Positions 6,819 to 13,606 of a DNA stretch of 22,422 bases are shown piece by piece. Position numbers and translations under genes: made by a program. Origin of the DNA: Bacteroidales bacterium (lineage in GTDB: Bacteria > Bacteroidota > Bacteroidia > Bacteroidales > Muribaculaceae); contig SFER01000011.1 in assembly GCA_004557195.1 (NCBI GenBank), positions 1 through 22,422 on the forward strand. Direction: 5' to 3'. The notes beneath the pieces were generated by a model. The model had not been told where the DNA came from, did not search any database, and saw nothing but the letters and a program-made list of their open reading frames with translations. Position 1 is the first letter of the stretch. Each line of letters starts with the position of its first letter.

Positions 6819-7607
6819 TTATTTACATGAGTTTTTAAGTCCTTCGATTACCGCGGTGGTGAAGCCGTTGCGCTCCATTGCGTTGAGTCCTTTGATGGTG
6901 ATGCCACCGGGGGTGGTAACCTTGTCGATTTCGGTTTCGGGGTTTTCACCCGATGCCTCGAGCAATTTCACCGCTCCGAGGAGGGTCTGCATCACGATTT
7001 TCTTCGCCTGGTCGGGGTAGAATCCGAGTTCCACGCCCCCTTCGGCAGCGGCGCGGATATAACGGAGCGCGTAGGCGATGCCACACGATGCCAGCGCGGT
7101 GCCGGCACCCATCAGTCGCTCCTCCACCGGCATCGACATGCCGAGCGGTTCGAGCACCTTGAGCAGCGCGTCTTGGCGCTCTTGCGGGGTGTCCTTGAAT
7201 GTAACGAAATTCACGCTCTCCATCACTGCGATAGCGGTGTTGGGGATTACCCTCACCACTCCGGCAGGCGCGATTCCGCCCGGGAGCATGGCGAGAATGT
7301 CGCTACACGACACCCCGGCGACTATCGACACCAGTGTTTGGCGCGAGAAGTCGGCAATCGGCGCGATTTCGTCGATTACCGTGGCGAGAAGCCATGGCTT
7401 CACCGCCACTACGATATAGTCGGCGCCGGCAATACACTCTGTGTTGGAGGTTGTTACGGCGATGCTCGACGAATATGCCGCCAAGCGGTCGAGTTCGCCA
7501 TGACGATTGGGCGAGCTCACACTCAGCTTCACTTCGGGTTGCGAAGCGGCGATGCCGCGCGCTATCGCTCCACCCATATTTCCGGCTCCTATAATCGAAA
7601 TTTTCAT
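6819..7607 (-). CDS. proC: Pyrroline-5-carboxylate reductase
   Basis: This 262-aa enzyme reduces 1-pyrroline-5-carboxylate to L-proline with NAD(P)H. The Rossmann motif IIGAGNMGGAIARG is at the N-terminus, followed by VVAVKPW (about 65-72) and the C-terminal helical dimerisation region with PGGITIKGLNAMERNGF (about 232-248), which holds the family signature. Its ATG overlaps the argD stop by 4 nt (ATGA), showing tight coupling with the arginine genes. Linking proline and arginine genes makes sense because both start from glutamate. Confidence 0.95.
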   Translation of the reverse strand: MKISIIGAGNMGGAIARGIAASQPEVKLSVSSPNRHGELDRLAAYSSSIAVTTSNTECIAGADYIVVAVKPWLLATVIDEIAPIADFSRQTLVSIVAGVSCSDILAMLPGGIAPAGVVRVIPNTAIAVMESVNFVTFKDTPQERQDALLKVLEPLGMSMPVEERLMGAGTALASCGIAYALRYIRAAAEGGVELGFYPDQAKKIVMQTLLGAVKLLEASGENPETEIDKVTTPGGITIKGLNAMERNGFTTAVIEGLKNSCK

Positions 7608-8725
7608 AACAATGATTTGAAACGTGTTAAGAACTCATCGGCGAGGGCGCGGGTGAAGCAGAGCGGCGGAAGCAAGCGGATGACGTTTGTTCCCGACGCG
7701 CCGGTGAACACGCGTTTTTCCATCACCAATGCCTTGCGAAGGTCTTTCACCGGGAAGTCAAATTCCATGCCTATCATCAAGCCAAGTCCGCGCACTTCCT
7801 TGATTTGGGGGATTTTGCGCAGTTCAGCCATGAGATATTCGCCCACCTCGCGGGCGTTTTCCACAAGGTTTTCCTCTTTCATCACGTCGAGCACGGCGAT
7901 TGCGGCTGCACAAGCAAGGTGGTTGCCGCCAAATGTTGTTCCGAGCATCCCGTAGGAGGGCTTGATTTCGGGCGAAATGAGCACGGCGCCCATCGGAAAT
8001 CCGTTGCCGATTCCTTTTGCCACGGTGATGATGTCGGGGCGGATGCCTGCGTGCTGGTGCGCGAAGAATTTACCGGTGCGGCCATATCCCGACTGGATTT
8101 CGTCGAGGATGAGCAGCGTGCCGGCTTCGCGGCAAGCCTTCTGTAGCCCCTGAAGAAATTCGGGAGTGGGGATGCGTATTCCTCCCACACCCTGAACGCC
8201 CTCGACAATCACTGCGGCGACATCACCCTTGGCGATTTCCGCACGGGCGGCATCGAGGTCGTTAAACGGCACAAAAGTTACATGCCCCGAGGCATTCACC
8301 GGTGCCACAATCTTCGGGTTGTCGGTAGCCTCGACAGCGAGCGAAGTGCGCCCGTGGAACGCCTTGCCAAAAGCGACGATGCGGCTGCGCCCGGTGTGGA
8401 ACGATGCCAGTTTCATAGCGTTTTCGTTTGCTTCGGCACCCGAATTGATGAGGAATAGTTGGTAGTCGTCATATCCCGAGATGGCTCCGAGGCGGTCGGC
8501 AACCTGCTGCTGGAGCGAGTTGCGCACCGAGTTGGAATAGAAGCCTATCTTAGCCACCTGGGCGGATATCATCTCCACATAGTGGGGATGTGCGTGCCCT
8601 ATCGAGATGACCGCGTGGCCTCCATAGAGGTCGAGATATTCATTGCCGTCGGTGTCGTAGGCGTAGCAACCTTTGCCGCGCGCAATCTCGACATCGAATA
8701 GCGGATATACATCAAAAAGATTCAT
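7604..8725 (-). CDS. argD: N-acylornithine aminotransferase (acetyl/succinylornithine)
   Basis: This 373-aa class III PLP aminotransferase converts N-acylglutamate semialdehyde and glutamate to N-acylornithine. Visible motifs are NSGAEANENAMKLA (PLP phosphate region, about 94-107), LILDEIQSGYGRTG (Asp208 contacts the PLP pyridine nitrogen) and ITVAKGIGNGFPMGA with the Schiff-base Lys237. Bacteroidetes are known to use N-succinyl rather than N-acetyl intermediates in arginine synthesis, so the natural substrate is probably the succinylated one; the sequence alone cannot decide. It is 29 nt after argC and overlaps proC by 4 nt. Confidence 0.95.
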   Translation of the reverse strand: MNLFDVYPLFDVEIARGKGCYAYDTDGNEYLDLYGGHAVISIGHAHPHYVEMISAQVAKIGFYSNSVRNSLQQQVADRLGAISGYDDYQLFLINSGAEANENAMKLASFHTGRSRIVAFGKAFHGRTSLAVEATDNPKIVAPVNASGHVTFVPFNDLDAARAEIAKGDVAAVIVEGVQGVGGIRIPTPEFLQGLQKACREAGTLLILDEIQSGYGRTGKFFAHQHAGIRPDIITVAKGIGNGFPMGAVLISPEIKPSYGMLGTTFGGNHLACAAAIAVLDVMKEENLVENAREVGEYLMAELRKIPQIKEVRGLGLMIGMEFDFPVKDLRKALVMEKRVFTGASGTNVIRLLPPLCFTRALADEFLTRFKSLL

Positions 8726-8754
8726 TTCCTTGAGATATTTTGCGTCGTAAACTG

Positions 8755-9726
8755 TTAGAATGCAGAGCCTTTGAGCATGAGTCCGGTGCGTTCATGAAGC
8801 CCGAAAAGCAGGTTCATGTTGTGCACTGCCTGTCCCGAAGCGCCCTTGAGCAGATTGTCGATTACCGAGATGATGAGCAGTTTGCCATCGATTTTCTCGA
8901 GGTGGAGAAGACACTTGTTGGTGTTCACCACATCTTTCAGGTCGGGCATTCTGTCGATGACAAATGTGAAATTGTGGTCGGAATAATACTCGTCGTAGAG
9001 GCGACGTATCTCGTCGAGCTCCACAGGGCAGTCGAGATATGCCGACACGAAGATACCGCGCGAGAAACAGCCGCGCACCGGGATAAACTCTATCTCACTG
9101 TTGAAACTGTTCTGCAACTGCTTGAGCGACTGTTTGATTTCGGCAAGATGCTGGTGTCGGAACGGCTTGTAGATGGAGATGTTGTCGTTGCGCCACGAGT
9201 AGTGCGAGGTTGCACTCGGTTTCACGCCGGCCCCGGTGCTCCCGGTGATGGCGGTTACATGCACATCGCTGTTGAGCAACAGATTTTTGGCAAGTGGAAG
9301 GAGTGCCAACTGTATTGCGGTGGCAAAGCAGCCGGGATTGGCTACATGCTTGCCGCCGCGCACCACGCGCTTGCGATTGAGTTCAGGCAAGCCGTAGATG
9401 AAGTCGTGGCTGCCGTCCTCGATGCGGTAATCGGTCGATAGGTCGATGATTTTGAGTTCTTCGGGCACGGTGTTCGACTCCATGAAACGGCGTGTCTCGC
9501 CATGTGGGGTGCAGCAAAAGAGCACATCGATTTCGTCCCACTTGGTCTCGGATGTGAAGCGCAATTCGCTCTCGCCGTATAGCCCTTGATGAATATCGGC
9601 TACGAGGTTCCCTGCGTTGCTGGTGCTGTGAATCCAGCTTATCGACACATCGGGATGGTTCAACAAAAGTCGTATCAATTCACCTGCGGTGTAGCCTGCA
9701 CCGCCTATAATGCCTACTCTAATCAT
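8755..9726 (-). CDS. argC: N-acyl-gamma-glutamyl-phosphate reductase
   Basis: This 323-aa enzyme reduces N-acylglutamyl phosphate to the semialdehyde with NADPH, the third step of ornithine synthesis. The N-terminal Rossmann motif is GIIGGAGYTAGELIRLL (5-21). The catalytic cysteine is in HVANPGCFATAIQLAL (Cys133), and a GSTGAGVKPS segment lies near 170. It is slightly short compared with E. coli ArgC (334) but complete. The spacing is 15 nt after argG and 29 nt before argD. As with argD, the acyl group is likely succinyl in this lineage (inference). Confidence 0.97.
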   Translation of the reverse strand: MIRVGIIGGAGYTAGELIRLLLNHPDVSISWIHSTSNAGNLVADIHQGLYGESELRFTSETKWDEIDVLFCCTPHGETRRFMESNTVPEELKIIDLSTDYRIEDGSHDFIYGLPELNRKRVVRGGKHVANPGCFATAIQLALLPLAKNLLLNSDVHVTAITGSTGAGVKPSATSHYSWRNDNISIYKPFRHQHLAEIKQSLKQLQNSFNSEIEFIPVRGCFSRGIFVSAYLDCPVELDEIRRLYDEYYSDHNFTFVIDRMPDLKDVVNTNKCLLHLEKIDGKLLIISVIDNLLKGASGQAVHNMNLLFGLHERTGLMLKGSAF

Positions 9727-9741
9727 CTCTGCTCTTTTTGT

Positions 9742-10947
9742 TTACGCTTTATTGTTTTTAACTTGGTTGTTGTGGAAAATCTTCATTTGGTTGCCGAGTA
9801 TCTTGGTGAATCCCTTGATGTCGTCGGCTGTCCATGCCTTGTTGATTTCGCCGTATTCGCCGAAATCGGTCTTCATGAGGTCGAAATCGCTCTCTACACC
9901 CACGAGCACATAGTGGTAGGGCTTGAGGTCGATGAGCACTCTACCGGTTACATTCTCTTGCGACGATGTAAGGTATGCCTCGATGTCGCGCATCACCGGC
10001 TCGAGATACTGCGCCTCGTGGAGGAACATTCCATACCAGTTGCCGAGTTGCTCTTTCCAATATTGCTGCCACTTGGTGAGGGTGTGCTTCTCGAGCATCT
10101 TGTGGGCGGCGATGATGAGCAGCGGAGCGCCGGCTTCGAAGCCCACGCGGCCCTTGATGCCGATAATGGTGTCGCCGATGTGCATGTCGCGCCCTATCGC
10201 ATAGGGATTTACGAGTTCCTCGATGCGCTGGATGGCAGCCACTTTGTTGGTGAATTTTTCGCCGTTCACCGCTGCAATTTCGCCTTTTTCAAAGTCGATG
10301 GCGAGGCGTGAGTCGCTTGTGGCGGTCATCTGTGTGGGATATGCCTCCTCGGGGAGGGTCTCGTTGCTGCGGAGTGTCTCTTTACCGCCGATGCTGGTGC
10401 CCCACAGACCTTTGTTGATCGAATACTCCATCTTCTTGAAGTCGGCTACATAGCCGTGCTCTTTCAAGTAGTTGATTTCGTAGTCGCGGGTGAGGGTCAT
10501 GTCGCGTGTCGGGGCGATTATCTTGATTTCGGGCGCGAGTATCTGGAATGTGAGGTCGAAACGCACCTGGTCGTTGCCAGCGCCTGTCGAGCCGTGTGCC
10601 ACTGCGGCGGCGCCGATGCTCTTGGCGTAGTTGATTATGGCGATGGCTTGGAATGTACGCTCCGAACTTACCGAGATGGGGTAAGTGCCGTTGCGAAGCA
10701 CATTGCCGAAGATCATATATTTGATACTTTTCTCGTAGTACTCTTGTGTGATGTCGAGTGTGGCGTGTGCCTTGGCTCCGAGGGCGAGTGCGCGTGCCTC
10801 GATGTTCTTGAGCTCCTCGGCGCTGAAGCCGCCGGTATTGGCGATTGCGGTATATACCTCATAGCCGCAATCTTCACTTAAATATTTAACACAGAACGAT
10901 GTGTCAAGTCCTCCGCTGAATGCCAGAACAACTTTCTTGTTATCCAT
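9742..10947 (-). CDS. argG: Argininosuccinate synthase
   Basis: This 401-aa enzyme joins citrulline and aspartate with ATP to form argininosuccinate. The ATP PP-motif AFSGGLDTS is at 9-17, and an AVAHGSTGAGNDQVRF segment (about 115-130) binds substrate and nucleotide. Length is typical. It starts MDNKKVVLAFSGG with no alternative start upstream. It lies 42 nt after the GNAT gene and 15 nt before argC. The partner lyase argH and the carbamoyltransferase are not in this window. Confidence 0.97.
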   Translation of the reverse strand: MDNKKVVLAFSGGLDTSFCVKYLSEDCGYEVYTAIANTGGFSAEELKNIEARALALGAKAHATLDITQEYYEKSIKYMIFGNVLRNGTYPISVSSERTFQAIAIINYAKSIGAAAVAHGSTGAGNDQVRFDLTFQILAPEIKIIAPTRDMTLTRDYEINYLKEHGYVADFKKMEYSINKGLWGTSIGGKETLRSNETLPEEAYPTQMTATSDSRLAIDFEKGEIAAVNGEKFTNKVAAIQRIEELVNPYAIGRDMHIGDTIIGIKGRVGFEAGAPLLIIAAHKMLEKHTLTKWQQYWKEQLGNWYGMFLHEAQYLEPVMRDIEAYLTSSQENVTGRVLIDLKPYHYVLVGVESDFDLMKTDFGEYGEINKAWTADDIKGFTKILGNQMKIFHNNQVKNNKA

Positions 10948-10989
10948 AATTATGATATAGTGTAATAATTGTGATTAAACGATGTTTTT

Positions 10990-11544
10990 TTATTTCTCTT
11001 TGTGCTCCTCGGGATCGTAGAGCATTCCTGTGCACAGGCACATGTGGCGGCCGTTGCGCTGCAAGATGTCGAAATTCACACAACTCTCGCACCCTTTCCA
11101 GAATGCTTCATCGTCGGTGAGCGATGCAAATGTTACAGGTCGGTAGCCCAATTCACTATTCATTTTCATTACCGCTGCGCCCGTGGTGAGACTGAAAATC
11201 TTCGCATGGGGAAACATTTCGCGCGATAACTCAAAAATTCGTCGTTTAATTCGCGAGGCTAAGCCTATGCCTCTATACTTTTCCGCTACTATCAAACCGG
11301 AATTTGCCACAAACTGCTTGTTACTCCAACTTTCAATGTAACTAAATCCTGCAAATTCCCCATCACACAATGCCACCACGGCCTTGTGTTCAAGCATCTT
11401 CTGCTTGACATACTCGGGCGAGCGCTTTGCTATACCCGTTCCTCGAATCTTTGCAGCGCGATTGATGGTGTCGAGTATCTCATCGACATATTTCACATGC
11501 GATGCATCGGCTACAACGATTTCGATGTTCTGTGATTCGTTCAT
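10990..11544 (-). CDS. GNAT acyltransferase, candidate N-acylglutamate synthase
   Basis: This 184-aa GNAT-fold protein shows the acyl-CoA pyrophosphate loop KYRGIGLASRIKRRI (90-104) after the strand ANSGLIVAE. It ends in a cysteine-bearing region (CESCVNFDIL, HMCLCTGML) that is unusual for a simple acetyltransferase. It sits between argR and argG. I recall that a GNAT in the same place in Bacteroides thetaiotaomicron has been assigned as the divergent N-acylglutamate synthase that starts arginine synthesis, which would explain why no classical argA or argJ is seen here. The function is inferred from position and fold. It starts 39 nt after the argR stop. Confidence 0.8.
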   Translation of the reverse strand: MNESQNIEIVVADASHVKYVDEILDTINRAAKIRGTGIAKRSPEYVKQKMLEHKAVVALCDGEFAGFSYIESWSNKQFVANSGLIVAEKYRGIGLASRIKRRIFELSREMFPHAKIFSLTTGAAVMKMNSELGYRPVTFASLTDDEAFWKGCESCVNFDILQRNGRHMCLCTGMLYDPEEHKEK

Positions 11545-11583
11545 TTACTTAGTTTACCTTAAAAAATCTCTGTATATACGTTT

Positions 11584-12072
11584 TTAGATTGGTTCTATTG
11601 TGATGGGCAAGAACTTGGCAAATACCTGCAATGCCTGTTCGTGCGTTACATCTTCGCGAAGAATAGCAAACACAGTGTCGGCTCCCGCTATCGTTCCGAG
11701 TATCTCGGGCGTCTTACTCATGTCGATGTCGTATGCCAATCCGCTCGCATAGCCGTTGCGTGTCTTTATCACGGCTATGTTGTGCGAGAAGTTTATCGAC
11801 ACAAACGACGCGCTGTGATTCTTCTGTATCATCTGTCCCGACTGTAGCAATTTGTCTTGGATGTTGTTGCTGTCGGGGATGATATACATATATCCGCCCG
11901 TATCGGTGGCGACCTTGGTGATGCGGAGCATCTTGAGGTCGCGCGACAAGGTGGCTTGTGTTACCATAAACCCCTTTGTCGATAACATTTTTGATAGTTC
12001 TTCCTGGCTGCCGATGCAATTATTATTGATAAGCTCGACAATTTGTTGCAATCTGCTTTTTTTATTCTTCAT
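11584..12072 (-). CDS. argR: Arginine repressor ArgR
   Basis: This 162-aa regulator represses arginine genes when effector is bound. The N-terminal winged helix (about 1-70) holds SQEELSKMLSTKGFMVTQ and the recognition helix TLSRDLKML (41-49). The C-terminal hexamerisation and ligand domain contains GTIAGADTVFAIL (126-138). In E. coli this loop reads AGDDT, with two Asp contacting arginine; here the first Asp is Ala, so ligand affinity or identity may differ. I chose MKNKKSRLQQ as start; a longer in-frame version from 12111 would begin inside the promoter. It is the first gene of the run, so autoregulation is likely. Confidence 0.93.
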   Translation of the reverse strand: MKNKKSRLQQIVELINNNCIGSQEELSKMLSTKGFMVTQATLSRDLKMLRITKVATDTGGYMYIIPDSNNIQDKLLQSGQMIQKNHSASFVSINFSHNIAVIKTRNGYASGLAYDIDMSKTPEILGTIAGADTVFAILREDVTHEQALQVFAKFLPITIEPI

Positions 12073-12108
12073 ATTTCTAAGATAGGTTACGCCTATGATA
12101 TTTGGGTA

Positions 12109-12116
12109 CAAATTTA
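12109..12116 (-). promoter_or_regulatory. -7 box in front of argR
   Basis: On the minus strand TAAATTTG (12116-12109) matches TAnnTTTG fully. I see no good -33 TTTG at 19-20 nt. Between it and the argR ATG is an ATAGG-TTACG-CCTAT inverted repeat (about 12083-12097) that could be an operator; it does not match the E. coli ARG box. Confidence 0.5.
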
Positions 12117-12279
12117 CTAACTTTCAATGAAAAATGCGAGAAAAAAAGAAAAAAACCTGTATTTTTATTCACACAGCCCTTTTTTTCGCCCTGTTTTTCG
12201 TTCTCCGGCCGCTTTTCGGGCGGCAACAGCTCCTCTCCCGAACCTCATCCTGCTGCCACCAGTTAATATGTGTTAAATA

Positions 12280-12311
12280 TTTGGCAACTCCCTGTTTTTA
12301 CACTTCCTTTG
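12280..12311 (+). promoter_or_regulatory. Promoter of the SPFH gene
   Basis: TTTG (12280-12283) is followed after exactly 20 nt by TTCCTTTG (12304-12311), one base off TAnnTTTG. Transcription would start near 12318, about 37 nt before the ATG. The rest of the 12112-12279 gap shows no gene or clear repeat. Confidence 0.5.
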
Positions 12312-12354
12312 TGATATTAAAATGATATTAAATTAAAACTAAGAATTTTTGAAC

Positions 12355-13287
12355 ATGGAAACAAAAGAAAGAGTATTTAAAGGATTCACGATGAACGGAT
12401 TCTTGGCTATTGCGATTATTCTCGCGCTTGTCGCATCTTGTGTGTGGATGTTCTATCTGGGAGCAACATCCGATGAATGGTGGTTTGCCGGCGGTGCAGC
12501 CATGATTCCGGTGTGCATCATTTTCCTCTGCGGCTTCGGGATGCTGGAGCCTAATGAGATTTATGTGATGGTGTTCTTCGGAAAATATGTGGGTACTTAT
12601 TCCAAAAACGGATTTTTCTGGACCAACCCTTTCCTTTCAACTAAAAAGCTCACCCTGCGCGCCCGAAACCTCGATGTGGAGCCTATCAAGGTGAACGACA
12701 AGGTGGGCAACCCCATCATGATTGGCTTGGTGATGGTGTGGAAACTGAAAGATGCCTACAAGGCTATGTTTGAGGTGGATGCACAGAGTGCCGAGCTCAC
12801 TTCGGCTAAGGCGCGCATGAACGAGCTCCAAAAGTTTGTGCGCATCCAGAGCGATGCCGCGCTGCGCGTGGTGGCGGGGCAGTATGCCTACGATGACACT
12901 TGCGACGCCTCGCAACTCGATAAGGATGAGCTCACTCTCCGCTCCGGTGGCGATGAAATCAACGTGCAACTCGAGCACAAGCTCAATGAGCGTCTCGCCA
13001 TGGCGGGCATCGAAGTGGTGGAGGCTCGCCTCAACTATCTCGCCTACGCTCCCGAGATTGCCGCCGCTATGCTCCGCCGCCAGCAGGCTGCCGCTGTGGT
13101 GTCGGCTCGCGAAAAGATTGTGGAAGGTGCTGTGAGTATGGTGAAACTTGCCCTCGACAAACTTGCGGTTGAGCAAATCGAACTCGATGAGGAGAAGCGT
13201 GCCGCTATGGTGAGCAATCTCCTCGTGGTGCTCTGCTCCGACGAGTCGGCTCAGCCTGTGGTGAATGCCGGAACCCTGAATCACTAA
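12355..13287 (+). CDS. SPFH/Band 7 domain membrane protein
   Basis: This 310-aa protein has two N-terminal hydrophobic segments (about 14-34 and 44-62), then a prohibitin-homology (SPFH) domain (about 64-230). The domain starts at LEPNEIYVMVFFGKYVGTY and includes GFFWTNPFL, LRARNLDVEPIKVNDKVGNPI and VVEARLNYLAYAPEIAAAML. The C-terminal region is helical (about 225-310). SPFH proteins form large membrane-bound oligomers that organise lipid microdomains or regulate proteases; the partner here is unknown. ATG at 12355 is preferred over TTG at 12349, two codons upstream. A small Arc-like DNA-binding gene follows 51 nt later on the same strand, a pairing I recall from other Bacteroidetes. Confidence 0.92.
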   Translation: METKERVFKGFTMNGFLAIAIILALVASCVWMFYLGATSDEWWFAGGAAMIPVCIIFLCGFGMLEPNEIYVMVFFGKYVGTYSKNGFFWTNPFLSTKKLTLRARNLDVEPIKVNDKVGNPIMIGLVMVWKLKDAYKAMFEVDAQSAELTSAKARMNELQKFVRIQSDAALRVVAGQYAYDDTCDASQLDKDELTLRSGGDEINVQLEHKLNERLAMAGIEVVEARLNYLAYAPEIAAAMLRRQQAAAVVSAREKIVEGAVSMVKLALDKLAVEQIELDEEKRAAMVSNLLVVLCSDESAQPVVNAGTLNH

Positions 13288-13338
13288 TTAACCGAGAGCC
13301 CGGCCCCCCTCTCCGCTCTCCACTCCCACTCTAAAGAT

Positions 13339-13524
13339 ATGGACAATAACAAGACAAAGAGTTTCGTACTTCGCATCGATGCCCGCACTATGGCAGCGGT
13401 GGAAGCCTGGGCTGCCGACGAGTTCCGCTCTACCAACGGGCAACTCCAATGGATTATCGCCGAGGCGCTGCGTCGCTCCGGTCGCCTAAAGCCCAAAGAG
13501 AAGCCCAAAGAGAAACAGAAGTAA
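13339..13524 (+). CDS. Arc-like ribbon-helix-helix protein
   Basis: This 61-aa protein fits the ribbon-helix-helix fold: a short strand (KSFVLRIDA, 7-15), helix A (RTMAAVEAWAADEF, 16-29) and helix B (NGQLQWIIAEALRRSG, 33-48), followed by a lysine-rich tail with two KPKEK repeats. Such dimers bind DNA through the paired strands. It lies 51 nt after the SPFH gene, with no separate promoter evident, so it is probably co-expressed and may regulate that operon. It does not look like half of a toxin-antitoxin pair because no toxin-like gene is adjacent. Confidence 0.85.
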   Translation: MDNNKTKSFVLRIDARTMAAVEAWAADEFRSTNGQLQWIIAEALRRSGRLKPKEKPKEKQK

Positions 13525-13542
13525 TACCCCGCTTCAAAATAA

Positions 13543-13576
13543 GGAGGCTGTGCTCAATCACCCGAGCACAGCCTCC
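13543..13576. terminator. Bidirectional terminator between convergent units
   Basis: GGAGGCTGTGCTC (13543-13555) and GAGCACAGCCTCC (13564-13576) form a perfect 13-bp stem with an 8-nt loop. It lies between the stop codons of the Arc-like gene (+) and the GHL10 gene (-). The minus-strand side is followed by TTATTTTG, so termination is best supported for the GHL10 transcript. Confidence 0.85.
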
Positions 13577-13606
13577 AACTCTATTATTAACCGATTGTAT
13601 GAAGTT

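Noticed and set aside
12349..12354. TTG start two codons before the SPFH ATG
   Set aside because: The ATG at 12355 is the standard start and the two extra codons add nothing conserved.
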